Assembly (NCBI RefSeq): GCF_024518835.1
Contig: NZ_JANIGO010000002.1
Coordinates: 625,522 to 689,521, forward strand
DNA from: Limnobacter humi
GTDB lineage: Bacteria; Pseudomonadota; Gammaproteobacteria; Burkholderiales; Burkholderiaceae_B
Direction: 5' to 3'
Length of the DNA: 64,000 bases
Of this stretch, positions 1 to 10,005 are shown piece by piece; the first letter of the stretch is position 1; every line of letters begins with the position of its first letter. The notes under the pieces were generated by a model. The model was not told the origin of the DNA, ran no database searches, and was given only the letters and a program-made list of their open reading frames with translations. The position numbers were made by a program, and so were the translations under genes.

Positions 1-1
1 G

Positions 2-769
2 TTTGACAGCATTCGCCTGCAACTGTCGGAGCATGACCCATCGGCCCACACTGTGGATGTGGCACAGCTGAATGAACCTGGTACGGTGGTGCACAATGCC
101 GATTGCTTGGGCATGCTGTCCTACGGTGCGAATTACGCCAAGATGCCACGCCTGCACCACGGTCGACTGGCGGGCGATCATCTTGCTGACACCGTGTTGA
201 GAGTCTCCAACCCCCTGGTGCTGAATTCAGAAGGTTTAGAATTCCTGACCGATCCGCAGGTGGTCGAGGAGTCTAATGGTTTGTTTCTGATTCAGATCAA
301 TGGCTTACCTGCCGCACACGCCCTGAGGTGCCCCGCAGAACAAACCAAACCTGTCGGGCTGCGCTTGCAGGTGTTTCATGCCCATGGGGAAAGTTGGGTG
401 CCTGTGATGGAAATTCATGCGGACGGAACTCTAGGACTGGCGGCACCGGTCGTCAAGGGTCAGCGTGTACGCCTGGCCCGTCGAACTGCGCAAGCCATTG
501 AACGAGAAATTCCCGACTGGAAAACTGCCGCAGCCAAACGGTTTAACAACCAGCCACCCGCCATCGGCGTGCTCTTTGCCGGATTTGAAAGAAGCGCACT
601 GTGCCATGAAACCGATCAGGACATTGCCGCGGTGTTGGCTGCCTTTCCGGATACCCAGTGGTTTGGTGCACTGGGACAGGCTGCCTGGCTCAATGATGGC
701 GCAACGCTGTTAACCCCACCCAGAAACAACCGCCTGAGTATTTGCCTGTTTAACGCTGACCATGTTTAA
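2..769 (+). CDS. FIST-like sensory protein, 5'-truncated by window edge
   Basis: The reading frame is open from the first bases of the window, so the N-terminus is missing and about 255 residues are visible. The tail has the feel of a FIST_C domain: a hydrophobic strand (GVLFAGFERSAL), a helix with repeated Ala/Asp, then FGALGQAAWL and a final strand ending in CLFN. FIST proteins are predicted small-ligand sensors tied to signal transduction. The stop overlaps the start of the next gene by 8 bases, so the two are probably translated together. The family call rests on pattern memory only. A plain hypothetical protein is the alternative. Confidence 0.5.
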   Translation, partial: FDSIRLQLSEHDPSAHTVDVAQLNEPGTVVHNADCLGMLSYGANYAKMPRLHHGRLAGDHLADTVLRVSNPLVLNSEGLEFLTDPQVVEESNGLFLIQINGLPAAHALRCPAEQTKPVGLRLQVFHAHGESWVPVMEIHADGTLGLAAPVVKGQRVRLARRTAQAIEREIPDWKTAAAKRFNNQPPAIGVLFAGFERSALCHETDQDIAAVLAAFPDTQWFGALGQAAWLNDGATLLTPPRNNRLSICLFNADHV

Positions 770-1193
770 TCCAACTCGAGACCAAGCCCGCCTGTTTTTT
801 CTGAACACCTGGAAAAAATACCACCAGGAACAACCGATTTCCGAAGCGGAAAGTTTGGCCTTGCAGTGGATGAGCCGCCATCCAGAATACTTCCCCACAT
901 TTGACGCCGACCTGGAAGAAGTGTTGGCCCGGGATTACTCGGTGGAAGGTGGAGAAGGAAACCCGTTTCTGCATTTGTCGATGCACCTGGCGGTGGCTGA
1001 GCAGGTGAGCATTGATCAACCCCCCGGCATACGCAGTGCGTTTGCAAAACTGTGCGAAAAAATGGGTGATGAACACCAGGCTGCACACCAAGTGTTTGAG
1101 TGCCTGGCCGAACAAATCTATCAACAGCAGCGAAATGGCGTGCCCTTCAGCAGTGAGCGGTACATCAACTGCATTATTGACCACTGCATGTAG
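762..1193 (+). CDS. DUF1841 family protein
   Basis: This 143-residue protein starts MFNPTRDQARLFF and carries NPFLHLSMHLAVAEQ in its middle, both hallmarks of the DUF1841 family of beta- and gammaproteobacteria. The function is unknown. No signal peptide or membrane segment is visible, so it is probably cytoplasmic. It overlaps the upstream gene by 8 bases and is followed directly by an intrinsic terminator, so it ends this transcription unit. Confidence 0.85.
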   Translation: MFNPTRDQARLFFLNTWKKYHQEQPISEAESLALQWMSRHPEYFPTFDADLEEVLARDYSVEGGEGNPFLHLSMHLAVAEQVSIDQPPGIRSAFAKLCEKMGDEHQAAHQVFECLAEQIYQQQRNGVPFSSERYINCIIDHCM

Positions 1194-1197
1194 GCAT

Positions 1198-1226
1198 AAA
1201 AAAGCCACCCGAAGGTGGCTTTTTTG
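1198..1226. terminator. Bidirectional intrinsic terminator
   Basis: A perfect GCCACC / GGTGGC stem with a CGAA loop (1204-1219) is flanked by an A-run on the left and a T-run on the right. It can stop transcription from the DUF1841 gene on the plus strand and from the cytochrome genes arriving on the minus strand. Confidence 0.9.
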
Positions 1227-1245
1227 TTACGGAACCACATACAGC

Positions 1246-1578
1246 TTACTTTCGCAGGTACAAATCACCATTGAGCGATGCGAAGTAGGCGGTCAAGTTG
1301 TCGATGTCGTCTCTGCTCAAGGCAGCAGCCATTCCGGCCATGATGGCATTTTTACGGCCACCACTCTGGTACTCCTTCAGCGCATGCGCCAGGTAATCCT
1401 TGTGTTGGCCAGCCAGCTTGGGGTACGACGGATCAACAGGCTTGTTCCAATCGTTGTTTGCGGCATGGCATGCCGCACATTGCGCCTCGGCCTTGGCTTT
1501 GCCAGCGGCAATGTCAGCGGCCTGAACAGATGCGGAGGCCAGCAACAAGGCGGCCGCCAATGCGAATGTCTGCTTCAT
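1246..1578 (-). CDS. Small periplasmic cytochrome c (class I)
   Basis: The protein is 110 residues long. A signal peptide (about residues 1-20, ending in VQAAD) is followed by one haem-binding CAACH motif and a distal Met in the AIMAGMAA region as likely axial ligand. It should be exported and carry one covalent haem c, acting as a soluble electron carrier. It lies 30 bases downstream of a second cytochrome c gene on the same strand, so the two probably form one transcript. The redox partner is not evident from the neighbours. Confidence 0.88.
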   Translation of the reverse strand: MKQTFALAAALLLASASVQAADIAAGKAKAEAQCAACHAANNDWNKPVDPSYPKLAGQHKDYLAHALKEYQSGGRKNAIMAGMAAALSRDDIDNLTAYFASLNGDLYLRK

Positions 1579-1608
1579 GGTGCGAAAATCCTTGTGATGT
1601 CCGAGTGA

Positions 1609-1959
1609 TTATTTGGCTTGGGAATAATAGGCTGCCAAATCGGCAATGTCCTGGTCGGTTAGGGTTTCAGCAATGCCGCGCATGGTGGGGTGGCTGCGAT
1701 CGCCCTTCTTGTAACCCTGCAAGGCCGCCTCAATGTATTTGGCGTTTTGGCCGCCAATATAGGGCACGCTGTACACCGTCGGGAAACTGGCTTTGTAGCC
1801 CGGAATGCCATGGCAACCAATGCACATGGAGTTTTTGGACTCAGCTGCTTTGGCATTGCCTTCCACTGCCTGGGCGGGCGCAGCAAAACAAACAGCCAAC
1901 AGGCCACCCGCGGCCAGGGCACGTGCTGCAGAACTCATCAAACCGATACGTTTCATCAC
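1609..1959 (-). CDS. Small periplasmic cytochrome c
   Basis: The protein is 116 residues long with a long signal peptide (about residues 1-31, AAPAQAVEG) and one CIGCH haem-binding motif. The TMRGIAETLTDQDIADLAAYY tail is typical of cytochrome c553/c4-like domains, and its Met is a likely axial ligand. It is the first gene of a two-gene cytochrome operon read away from the divergent MoxR gene. Two unlike monohaem cytochromes side by side may act together as a short periplasmic electron relay, but that is inference. Confidence 0.88.
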   Translation of the reverse strand: MMKRIGLMSSAARALAAGGLLAVCFAAPAQAVEGNAKAAESKNSMCIGCHGIPGYKASFPTVYSVPYIGGQNAKYIEAALQGYKKGDRSHPTMRGIAETLTDQDIADLAAYYSQAK

Positions 1960-2183
1960 ACTCTCTCGTCACTGTCGTTGTTATTCGATGGAGGCCAGCA
2001 CCGGTTTGACTCATTGGCACTGGACAAACTCTGGCATTTTACGATCGAACGGGGTGACCGTCTATGCGCCAAACGCGAAACCCCTGTTTTGGATGGATTA
2101 TTCGACAAATTCCTGTGCAATTTGAACCACATTCCCACGTACACTTAGAGAAACTCCCTGACGTATTACAAGGAATTGCAAAA

Positions 2184-3026
2184 ATGCGATTTGAAGGTAG
2201 CAAAACCTACGTAGCCACCGATGATTTGAAATTGGCGGTGAATGCCGCCATCACCCTGCAGCGCCCGCTGCTGATCAAGGGTGAGCCCGGTACCGGCAAA
2301 ACCATGTTGGCCGAAGAGGTGGCGGCGGGCTTGGGCCTTGAACTGCTGCAGTGGCACATCAAATCCACCACCAAGGCGCAGCAAGGCCTGTATGAGTACG
2401 ATGCGGTAAGCCGCCTGCGCGATTCACAGCTGGGTGATGAACGGGTGAAGGACATCAAAAACTACATCGTGAAAGGTGTGCTGTGGCAAGCTTTCGAGGC
2501 CGACAAGCCGGTGGTGCTGCTGATCGATGAAATTGACAAAGCCGACATCGAGTTTCCCAACGACCTGCTGCGGGAAATCGACCGGATGGAGTTTTACTGT
2601 TACGAAACCCGAGAATTGATCAAAGCCAAACACCGCCCCATTGTCATCATCACGTCCAACAATGAAAAGGAACTGCCCGATGCGTTCCTGCGGCGCTGTT
2701 TCTTCCATTACATCCAGTTTCCAGACAAAACCACCATGGAAAGCATTGTGGATGTGCACTTCAAGAACCTGAAAAAGGAACTGCTGGATGCGGCACTGTC
2801 CAGCTTTTTTGGCATTCGTGCCCTGCCCGGCTTGAAGAAAAAACCCACCACCTCCGAATTGATTGATTGGCTGCGCCTGTTGCTGGCCGAAGACATTCCA
2901 GCCAGCGCGCTGCAAGCCAAAGACGGCAAAGACGCCATTCCGCCCCTTCATGGTGCCTTGCTGAAAAACGAGCAGGATATTGAGCTTTTCGAGCGCTTGG
3001 TCTTCATGGCGCGCCAGGGTCGATAA
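2184..3026 (+). CDS. MoxR family AAA+ ATPase
   Basis: The protein is 280 residues from the ATG at 2184, which has AAGGA 9 bases upstream. An in-frame upstream extension to 2064 has no such site and no family-like sequence. Walker A is GEPGTGKT (residues 33-40) and Walker B is VVLLIDEIDKAD. ITSNNEKELPDAFLRRC carries sensor 1 and the arginine finger region. MoxR ATPases work with VWA proteins as metal-insertion or assembly chaperones. The next gene encodes exactly such a VWA partner, 29 bases downstream. The client is unknown. The divergent cytochrome genes make a redox protein possible. Confidence 0.9.
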   Translation: MRFEGSKTYVATDDLKLAVNAAITLQRPLLIKGEPGTGKTMLAEEVAAGLGLELLQWHIKSTTKAQQGLYEYDAVSRLRDSQLGDERVKDIKNYIVKGVLWQAFEADKPVVLLIDEIDKADIEFPNDLLREIDRMEFYCYETRELIKAKHRPIVIITSNNEKELPDAFLRRCFFHYIQFPDKTTMESIVDVHFKNLKKELLDAALSSFFGIRALPGLKKKPTTSELIDWLRLLLAEDIPASALQAKDGKDAIPPLHGALLKNEQDIELFERLVFMARQGR

Positions 3027-3055
3027 CCGGCGAATGTCGCGAGGAATGTTCAACC

Positions 3056-4231
3056 GTGTTGCTTGATTTTTTCTTTCAGCTTCGTGATGCAAAAATTCCG
3101 GTGACGGTGAGGGAGTACCTCACCTTGCTGGAAGGCATGAAAGCCCAGTTCATGGCCCCGAGTCTCGACAACTTTTATCATTTGTCACGACTGACGCTGG
3201 TCAAGGACGAACGTTTTTTTGATCGCTTCGACCAGGTCTTTGGCAACTATTTCAAGGGCATGGAAAAGAACATGGATTTGTTCGCCCAATTGCCCAAAGA
3301 CTGGCTGGAAAAACGCTTCAACCGTGAATTCACACCTGAGGAAATGGCGGCCATTGAGGCCATGGGTGGGCTGGATAAATTGATGGAACGCCTGAAAGAG
3401 TTGCTCAAGGAACAAAAAGAGCGGCACGAGGGCGGCAACAAATGGATCGGTTCGGGCGGCACTTCACCGTTCGGCAACAACGGCTACAACCCGGAAGGTA
3501 TCCGGATTGGTCAGGAAGAAAGCCGAAACCGCAAAGCCGTGAAAGTGTGGGACCAGCGCCTGTATCAGGATTATGACGACAATCTTGAGATTGGTACGCG
3601 CAACATCAAAATGGCCTTGCGCAGGCTTCGCCGCTTTGCACGGGAAGGTGCAGAGGAAGAATTGGACCTGGACAACACCATCGAATCCACCGCCCGCAAT
3701 GCCGGTTGGCTCGACCTCAAAATGCGGCCTGAGCGCCACAATTCAGTCAAGGTACTGCTGTTGATGGATGTGGGTGGTTCCATGGATGACCACATTCGCC
3801 GGACCGAAGAATTGTTCTCTGCCGCCAAAAGTGAATTCAAGCACCTGGAGTTTTATTACTTTCACAATTGTGTGTACGACTTTCTCTGGAAGAAAAACCA
3901 CCGCCGACACAGTGAACGCACCAAGAGCTGGGATATTTTACGAACCTACAACAGCGATTACCGCCTAATATTTGTTGGGGATGCAACGATGAGCCCCTAC
4001 GAGATCCTGCAGCCCGGGGGCTCGGTGGAGTACAACAACAAAGAGGCAGGTGCAGTGTGGCTGCGGCGTTTTCTGGACCGCTTCCCGAAGGCTGTGTGGC
4101 TAAACCCCGAACCGGAAGGTTTGTGGCAATACCGGCACAGCATTGAAATCATTCAGAATATTCTGGAACACCAAATGTACCCGCTGACGGTGAAGGGCTT
4201 GGAGCAGGCCATGCGCAGCCTCAGCAAGTAA
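3056..4231 (+). CDS. VWA domain protein, CoxE-like partner of MoxR
   Basis: The protein is 391 residues from a GTG start with AGGA at 3042-3045. An ATG at 3046 is out of frame. The N-terminal half is helical and charged. The C-terminal half is a von Willebrand A domain with LLLMDVGGSMDDHI and FVGDATMSPYEI. The metal-binding motif reads DxGxS, not the classical DxSxS, as in the CoxE-like branch. It probably forms a MoxR-VWA chaperone pair with the upstream ATPase and is co-transcribed with it. Confidence 0.87.
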   Translation: MLLDFFFQLRDAKIPVTVREYLTLLEGMKAQFMAPSLDNFYHLSRLTLVKDERFFDRFDQVFGNYFKGMEKNMDLFAQLPKDWLEKRFNREFTPEEMAAIEAMGGLDKLMERLKELLKEQKERHEGGNKWIGSGGTSPFGNNGYNPEGIRIGQEESRNRKAVKVWDQRLYQDYDDNLEIGTRNIKMALRRLRRFAREGAEEELDLDNTIESTARNAGWLDLKMRPERHNSVKVLLLMDVGGSMDDHIRRTEELFSAAKSEFKHLEFYYFHNCVYDFLWKKNHRRHSERTKSWDILRTYNSDYRLIFVGDATMSPYEILQPGGSVEYNNKEAGAVWLRRFLDRFPKAVWLNPEPEGLWQYRHSIEIIQNILEHQMYPLTVKGLEQAMRSLSK

Positions 4232-4338
4232 ACGCAGAGCATTTGTTCTAATCCAGTAGCCAATCTGTCAACCTGTACACCAAGACGGGGGGTCCCGCGT
4301 TATTGGCCTCACACACACACTTCCGCGTGGAGATTAAA

Positions 4339-4962
4339 ATGGAAGTCAAACGCACACACCCCCTGATGATTACTGCCGCCGCCGCGGTCATTCTGACTTG
4401 TGGCATTGCCATCGCTTCCATGACTGGACTATTGCCCAGCAGCAAGGCTGAAAACCCCTTGCCGGAGGATGTGGCGGCCGTTGACAACAACACAACCGCA
4501 AAAACAGCGGAGGCCGACAAAGCCAGCAGCAAGCCAGCCACATCGCATAAAACGGGCACAACCCACCGGAGCACATCGTCAGCCGCCAGCAATGAATCCA
4601 GCCCAACGCCAGCACAGGTGGCTGCTGTTTGTCGTGATTGTGGTCGCGTGTCTGACGTGCGTGCCATCAAGGTTGAAGGTGAAGGAACTGGCCTTGGTGC
4701 AATTGCCGGCGGCGTGGCCGGCGCTCTGCTGGGCAAGCAATTTGGTAACGGCCGCGGCCAAACAGCCATGACAGTGGCTGGCGCTGCTGGTGGTGCTTAT
4801 GTGGGCAACAAAATTGAAAAAGACCGTCGCTCATCCACCGTGTATGACGTGGTCGTGACCTTCGATGATGGCACCACACGCACCTTCCGAGAAAACAACA
4901 GCAGCTGGCAAGTGGGCGACCGGGTGAAGGTGGTCAACGGGCAAATTGCTTCAGCCTCCTGA
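4339..4962 (+). CDS. Glycine-zipper envelope protein (17-kDa antigen/SlyB-like)
   Basis: The protein is 207 residues from the ATG at 4339, with GGAG at 4329-4332. The N-terminus has one membrane segment (about residues 9-29). Next comes a long Ala/Thr/Ser-rich, low-complexity linker and a CRDCG motif. A glycine-zipper pair follows (GLGAIAGGVAGALLGKQ, then AGAAGGAYVGNKIEK), and then a small beta domain ending in VKVVNGQIAS. The zipper family usually sits in the outer membrane. No clear lipobox is seen here, so an inner-membrane anchor is more likely. It is a single gene closed by a terminator. Confidence 0.8.
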   Translation: MEVKRTHPLMITAAAAVILTCGIAIASMTGLLPSSKAENPLPEDVAAVDNNTTAKTAEADKASSKPATSHKTGTTHRSTSSAASNESSPTPAQVAAVCRDCGRVSDVRAIKVEGEGTGLGAIAGGVAGALLGKQFGNGRGQTAMTVAGAAGGAYVGNKIEKDRRSSTVYDVVVTFDDGTTRTFRENNSSWQVGDRVKVVNGQIASAS

Positions 4963-4979
4963 TTCAACATCGCTCTAAC

Positions 4980-5006
4980 AAAGCCACCCATGCGGTGGCT
5001 TTTTTA
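4980..5006 (+). terminator. Intrinsic terminator
   Basis: A GCCACC / GGTGGC stem (4983-4988, 4994-4999) is followed by a T-run, 20 bases after the stop of the glycine-zipper gene. The stem is the same as that of the terminator at 1204-1219. Confidence 0.88.
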
Positions 5007-5081
5007 TTGGCCGTGCCAATCGGGGGAACTGATCTGTGTGGAAATGCAACCTAGGGGTTGAACCTCAACTGGACTGATTCC

Positions 5082-5576
5082 ATGAGCATTGGCCTGAATT
5101 CACACGCACTGATCAAAACCCTGGCTGGCTGGGTGAATCAGCAGCGCAATCCCTATGAACCCGATGCCAATACCGACATCGCGGCGGGTGGGGGCAAGCG
5201 TTTGTATGGAGACAAGGTGGCGGTGCCCTCTACGCACCACGGAGCATGGGCGGAATTTCAATGGACGCGCTCCGACACGCTTGAATTAACCTGCATTCAT
5301 CAGTTGCTGACGCTGTCTGATCTTCCTGATCGCTTCCATTTGCGCGAAGAGATTCGCCAATTCAATCGGTTGATGGAAAAAACCAGACTGCCCGTTGTTT
5401 TGTGGGCCAACACCAGCAATGATCAGCTGGAATTGCGCTGGCAGGAGCAACTGACAGAACCGTTCCAACTGAGCTGCATTGAGCGTGTATTTTCACACAG
5501 TGTCATGATGGCCAATGCCCTGAGCACGCGTTACGCCGGCGTGCTTCCACGCCCAGCTGGACAAACCCTGCAATAA
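5082..5576 (+). CDS. Conserved hypothetical protein
   Basis: I do not recognise this 164-residue protein. No signal peptide or membrane segment is visible. The middle alternates strands and helices, with FNRLMEKTRLPVVLWA and QLELRWQEQL. This faintly recalls YbjN or type III chaperone-like folds, but I would not name it so. The ATG at 5082 is preferred over a TTG at 5058 that sits directly on a GGGG. Neither site is strong. It is a single gene between two terminators. Confidence 0.6.
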   Translation: MSIGLNSHALIKTLAGWVNQQRNPYEPDANTDIAAGGGKRLYGDKVAVPSTHHGAWAEFQWTRSDTLELTCIHQLLTLSDLPDRFHLREEIRQFNRLMEKTRLPVVLWANTSNDQLELRWQEQLTEPFQLSCIERVFSHSVMMANALSTRYAGVLPRPAGQTLQ

Positions 5577-5602
5577 AAAACCCCGCACGAAGCGGGGTTT
5601 TG
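5575..5602. terminator. Bidirectional terminator between convergent genes
   Basis: A CCCCGC / GCGGGG stem (5581-5586, 5592-5597) is flanked by an A-run and a T-run. It overlaps the stop of the gene on the left and lies two bases past the htpG stop, so it can serve both strands. Confidence 0.9.
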
Positions 5603-5603
5603 A

Positions 5604-7502
5604 TCAGGCTTTCACCGTCAGCAGCAACATGTTGAGTCGCCGCACAAAGCCGGCTGGGTCTTCCAGTGTGCCACCTTCGGCCAGCACCGCCTGGTCCAGC
5701 AATACATTCACCCATTCATCAAAGTGATCTTTCTCGATCTTGAGGCGCTGGATGAAGGGGTGCTCCGGGTTCAATTCCAAAATCGGCTTGCTGTCGGGGG
5801 CTTTCTGGCCAGCCTGTTTCAGCATGCGCTTCAAATGCTCGCTCATGCCCATTTCATCGGCCACAATGCAGGCCGGGCTGTCGGTCAGGCGCAAGGTCAC
5901 ACGGGCTTCCTTGATGCGGTCCTTCAGCAATTCCTCAACGCGTTTGATCACGTCCTTGAACTCGCCTTCCACCTTCTCCTTGGTTTCCTTGTCCTTCTCG
6001 TCCTCCAACGCACCCAAGTCCAAGCCACCCTTGGCGCAGCTCTGCAAATCTTTCCCGTCAAAGGCCTGCAGGTAAGACAGCATCCACTCGTCCACACGGT
6101 CCGACAGCAACAACACCTCAACACCCTTCTTCTTGAACACTTCCAGATGCGGGCTGTAGCGCGCGGCGGTGTAGGTGTCGGCAGTCACGTAATAAATCTT
6201 GTCCTGCCCTTCTTTCATGCGGCCAACATAATCGGCCAGCGACACGGTTTGCGCATCACTGTCATTGTGGGTTGACGCAAAACGCAACAGCTTGGCAATG
6301 CGGTCCTTGTTGGCGGGGTCATCGCCCATGCCCTCTTTCAACACCTGACCAAACTCAGTCCAGAACGTGGCATATTTTTCAGGCTGATTGCTGGCCAAAT
6401 CTTCCAGCAAGCCCAGCACCTTCTTCACAGAACCCTCGCGAATGGCCTTTACATCGCGGCTTTCTTGCAGAATCTCGCGAGACACATTCAGTGGCAGGTC
6501 GGCAGAATCAATCACGCCTTTCACAAACCGCAGGTACGGTGGCATCAATTGCTCGGCATCGTCCATGATGAACACGCGCTTCACATACAGCTTGATGCCT
6601 TTCTGCTGATTGCGGTCCCACAAGTCGTAAGGGGCCTTGGCTGGCACATACAGCAGTGAGGTGTACTCGGAACGACCACCCTCCACCCGGTTGTGGGTGT
6701 AGGCCAACGGGTCAGCAAAGTCAAAGCTGATGGACTTGTAAAACTCGTTGTACTGCTCTTCCGAAATGTCGCTCTTGGAACGGGCCCACAGGGCATTGGC
6801 CTTGTTCACCGCTTCCCATTCACCCGTGGGCTTCATCTGGCTCTCTTTTTCGTCCCACTCCTCTTTGACCATTTGGATGGGCAGGGAAATGTGGTCGGAA
6901 TATTTGGTCAGAATGGATCGCAATTTCCAGGACGACAGCAATTCGTCTTCATCGGCCTTCAGGTGTAGGGTAATTTGTGTACCGCGCCCCGCTTTCTCAA
7001 TGTTTTCAACCGAAAATTCACCATCGCCTTTGGATTCCCATTCAATGCCCTCGGCGGCAGGCAAACCCGCTTTGCGAGAACGCACGGTGACCTTGTCAGC
7101 CACAATGAACGCGGAGTAAAAACCCACACCAAACTGGCCGATGAGTGCTGCATCCTTTTGCTGGTCACCACTCAGTTTGCTGAAAAACTCTTTGGTACCC
7201 GACTTGGCAATGGTGCCCAGGTGGTCGATGGCGTCTTGGCGGCTCAAGCCGATGCCATTGTCTTCAATCGTGATGGTGCGGGCGTCTTTGTCGAAGCTCA
7301 CGCGAATCTTCAACTCGCTGTCGTCTTCAAACAGTCCCGCATTGTTGATGGCTTCAAAGCGCAATTTGTCGCAGGCATCCGAGGCGTTGGACACCAGTTC
7401 GCGCAGGAAAATTTCTTTGTTGGAATAGAGAGAGTGAATCATCAGATGCAGAAGCTGCTTCACTTCTGTCTGAAAACCCATGGTTTCTTTCATCGCACCC
7501 AT
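5604..7502 (-). CDS. htpG: Molecular chaperone HtpG (Hsp90)
   Basis: The protein is 632 residues, the usual HtpG length. It is a dimeric, ATP-driven cytoplasmic chaperone that acts late in protein folding. The N-terminal GHKL ATPase has the [18 protein letters not shown] box, [11 protein letters not shown] and the [11 protein letters not shown] lid motif. The middle and C-terminal dimerisation domains are complete. The start at 7502 is supported by CAGGAG six bases upstream; two internal Met codons are alternatives. It is the last gene of the rnr-rlmB-parC-htpG run. No heat-shock promoter was identified in the 77-base gap before it. Confidence 0.97.
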   Translation of the reverse strand: MGAMKETMGFQTEVKQLLHLMIHSLYSNKEIFLRELVSNASDACDKLRFEAINNAGLFEDDSELKIRVSFDKDARTITIEDNGIGLSRQDAIDHLGTIAKSGTKEFFSKLSGDQQKDAALIGQFGVGFYSAFIVADKVTVRSRKAGLPAAEGIEWESKGDGEFSVENIEKAGRGTQITLHLKADEDELLSSWKLRSILTKYSDHISLPIQMVKEEWDEKESQMKPTGEWEAVNKANALWARSKSDISEEQYNEFYKSISFDFADPLAYTHNRVEGGRSEYTSLLYVPAKAPYDLWDRNQQKGIKLYVKRVFIMDDAEQLMPPYLRFVKGVIDSADLPLNVSREILQESRDVKAIREGSVKKVLGLLEDLASNQPEKYATFWTEFGQVLKEGMGDDPANKDRIAKLLRFASTHNDSDAQTVSLADYVGRMKEGQDKIYYVTADTYTAARYSPHLEVFKKKGVEVLLLSDRVDEWMLSYLQAFDGKDLQSCAKGGLDLGALEDEKDKETKEKVEGEFKDVIKRVEELLKDRIKEARVTLRLTDSPACIVADEMGMSEHLKRMLKQAGQKAPDSKPILELNPEHPFIQRLKIEKDHFDEWVNVLLDQAVLAEGGTLEDPAGFVRRLNMLLLTVKA

Positions 7503-7579
7503 CGCGTTCTCCTGAAATTGGCGGTTTTCCTTGGAATACCGCAGGAGGTGGGGATGGGTGCGAATTTTTCAAGAGGGTG

Positions 7580-9901
7580 TCAGACCACCTTGGTCAGGTT
7601 TTCCGCCTTGAACTTGATGTCCAGTTCGCGACCTTTTCGCCCGCGCTTGCCCAACCGCTCATTTAGCAATAAAGGCTTCAGGATTTCCTCCCGTTCCTTG
7701 CCACCCCGCCCGGTACCACGCACCAGCAAACTGTCATCAGGCCCGAAGGCCACGCAAGCCAACAAGGTATCGCCATCGTCCAGGGGCAGCAGTTGCACAC
7801 CCCGGCCACCACCGGCGAGTTGCTTTATCTCCTCCAGCATGAACACGTGGAATCGGCCCGACTCGGCCAGTACTGCCACGCGATCGTCGGTTGCGCTGAG
7901 CAAAACCGGCGGCAGCAGACGTTCACCCGCATTGAGGCTAATAAACTGCTTGCCGGCCTTGACCCGGCTATCGAGGTTGGCAGCCTTGCACACAAAACCA
8001 TAAGCACCGGTTCCCGCCAGCATCACAGCCTGCTCGGCAGGCGCTGCAAAGGCATGCACCAAGGTACCGCCATTGAGCTCCACCACACTGGGGGCTGGAA
8101 TGCCGTCACCGCGACCACCGGGCCATGTGGCCACCGGCACGGAAAACACCTTTCCACTGGCTGCACCGCCGCCGAACCAATAACTGTTGTCGGTGGTTTT
8201 GCATTCAAATGCACCGTACAGCGCATCCCCGGTTTTAAAACTGAACTGCGCGGCATCATGCCCATGGCCTTGCCGGTTCCGTATCCAAAACTTTTGCGAC
8301 ACAATCACGGTGGTGGGTTCTTCGGGCACCTTGAGGTCGATGCTGGCCTTGGCCGCTTCCTCAATCAGGGTGCGGCGGTCATCGCCGTAAGTGTCTGCAT
8401 CTTTGCGAATTTCCTGGATGATGCGGCTCTTCAATTTGCCTTCATCGGCCAACAACCCTTCCAGGTCGGCTTTTTCCTCGGCCAGCTTCTCCAGTTCTTG
8501 CTCGATCTTGATTTTTTCAAGACGTGCCAACTGGCGCAGCCGAATTTCCAGAATGTCTTCGGCTTGGCGCTCACTCAACTTGAACGCTTCAATCAGCGCG
8601 GGTTTGGGTTCGTCGCTTTCACGAATGACCTTGATCACTTCATCAATATTCAGCCAGGCAATGAGTCGGCCTTCCAGCACGTGGATGCGGTCATTCACCT
8701 GAGCCAGGCGGTGCTGGCTGCGGCGTGTTACACACGCTTTGCGAAATTCAATCCAGTCCAGCAGCATGGCGACCAAACCCCGCTGGCCGGGTCGCCCTGC
8801 ATTGTCGATGCTCACCAGGTTAATCGACACGTTGGTTTCAAGGCTGGTGTGGGTCAGCAGCAAATTGGCAAACTCATCGACCGACACATTGCGGCTTTTG
8901 GGCTCAAACACCAGCCGGACTGCGTGCTCCTTGCCCGACTCGTCCCGAACCGCGTCCAGCACGGACAAGACTTGCGCCTTCAGGTTTTGCTGCTCGGTGC
9001 TCAGGCTCTTTTTGCCGGTTTTCACCTTGGGGTTGGTGAGTTCTTCAATTTCTTCCAGCACCTTGGCGGAGCTGGTGTTGGGCGGCAATTGGTTGACCAC
9101 CAGTTGCCACTGGCCACGGGCCATCTCTTCAATGGTCCAACGTGCACGCACCTTGATGGAACCCCGGCCACCCTCATAAATTTCCCGCATCACGGCCGGG
9201 CTGGAAATGATTTGCGCACCACCGGGGAAATCCGGCGCTGGCAACAGGTCCATCAAGGTGTCCAGGCTGGCATTGGGGTGCTTGATCAAGTGCACTGTGG
9301 CCTGTGCAACTTCGCGCAGGTTGTGCGGCGGAATGTCGGTGGCCATGCCCACCGCAATGCCAGAGGCACCATTGAGCAATACAAACGGTAAACGGGCCGG
9401 CAGCAGTTTAGGCTCTTGAAAGCTGCCGTCGTAGTTGGGCACAAAGTCCACCGTACCCATGTCCACTTCGTCGAGCAGCAACTTGGCAATCGGGGTTAGA
9501 CGGGCCTCGGTGTATCGCATGGCCGCAGCACCATCGCCATCGCGACTGCCGAAATTGCCCTGCCCGTCAATCAATGGGTATCGCAGCGTGAAGTTTTGCG
9601 CCATGCGGACCAGTGCCTCATAGGCAGCCTGGTCGCCATGCGGGTGGTATTTACCCAGCACATCACCCACCACACGGGCCGACTTCACGGGCTTGGCGTT
9701 GCCGCCCAAGCCCATTTCATTCATGGCATACAAAATGCGACGTTGGACAGGCTTCTGTCCATCCGCGCATTCGGGCAAGGCACGGCCTTTCACCACCGAC
9801 ACCGCGTAATCCAGATAGGCCCGCTCGGCATACAGGCCCAGTGTGATGGTGTCTGCATCTTCCCCGCCGGGCGGGGTGGCATCCAAGGTCATTTGTTCCA
9901 T
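7580..9901 (-). CDS. parC: DNA topoisomerase IV subunit A
   Basis: The protein is 773 residues from the ATG at 9901; an upstream TTG at 9919 is the alternative. It decatenates daughter chromosomes together with ParE, which is not in this window. The catalytic tyrosine is in [11 protein letters not shown] (about Tyr130). The quinolone region reads [15 protein letters not shown], with Gln where E. coli ParC has Ser80. A coiled coil (about residues 395-495) and a beta-pinwheel C-terminal domain follow. ParC is preferred over GyrA from length and the short C-terminal domain. Confidence 0.93.
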   Translation of the reverse strand: MEQMTLDATPPGGEDADTITLGLYAERAYLDYAVSVVKGRALPECADGQKPVQRRILYAMNEMGLGGNAKPVKSARVVGDVLGKYHPHGDQAAYEALVRMAQNFTLRYPLIDGQGNFGSRDGDGAAAMRYTEARLTPIAKLLLDEVDMGTVDFVPNYDGSFQEPKLLPARLPFVLLNGASGIAVGMATDIPPHNLREVAQATVHLIKHPNASLDTLMDLLPAPDFPGGAQIISSPAVMREIYEGGRGSIKVRARWTIEEMARGQWQLVVNQLPPNTSSAKVLEEIEELTNPKVKTGKKSLSTEQQNLKAQVLSVLDAVRDESGKEHAVRLVFEPKSRNVSVDEFANLLLTHTSLETNVSINLVSIDNAGRPGQRGLVAMLLDWIEFRKACVTRRSQHRLAQVNDRIHVLEGRLIAWLNIDEVIKVIRESDEPKPALIEAFKLSERQAEDILEIRLRQLARLEKIKIEQELEKLAEEKADLEGLLADEGKLKSRIIQEIRKDADTYGDDRRTLIEEAAKASIDLKVPEEPTTVIVSQKFWIRNRQGHGHDAAQFSFKTGDALYGAFECKTTDNSYWFGGGAASGKVFSVPVATWPGGRGDGIPAPSVVELNGGTLVHAFAAPAEQAVMLAGTGAYGFVCKAANLDSRVKAGKQFISLNAGERLLPPVLLSATDDRVAVLAESGRFHVFMLEEIKQLAGGGRGVQLLPLDDGDTLLACVAFGPDDSLLVRGTGRGGKEREEILKPLLLNERLGKRGRKGRELDIKFKAENLTKVV

Positions 9902-9956
9902 ACGGTGTACATCAGTCAATATTGGTTGAGGTGTATTCCGTCAGCGCTGCTGACTG

Positions 9957-10005
9957 ATCGGGCAAAATCATCGGGCAAAATCATCGGGCAAAATCATCGG
10001 GCAAA
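9957..10005. repeat. 13-bp tandem repeat at the rlmB 3' end
   Basis: The unit ATCGGGCAAAATC is repeated three times exactly (9957, 9970, 9983), followed by a fourth partial copy (9996-10005). The last copy encodes the final residues of RlmB and its stop. The rest lies in the short gap upstream of parC. The unit is not a multiple of three, so the repeats do not extend the protein: each copy brings a new TGA. Confidence 0.9.

Noticed and set aside
9957-10005. CRISPR array
   Set aside because: The 13-base units abut without spacers; this is a simple tandem repeat.
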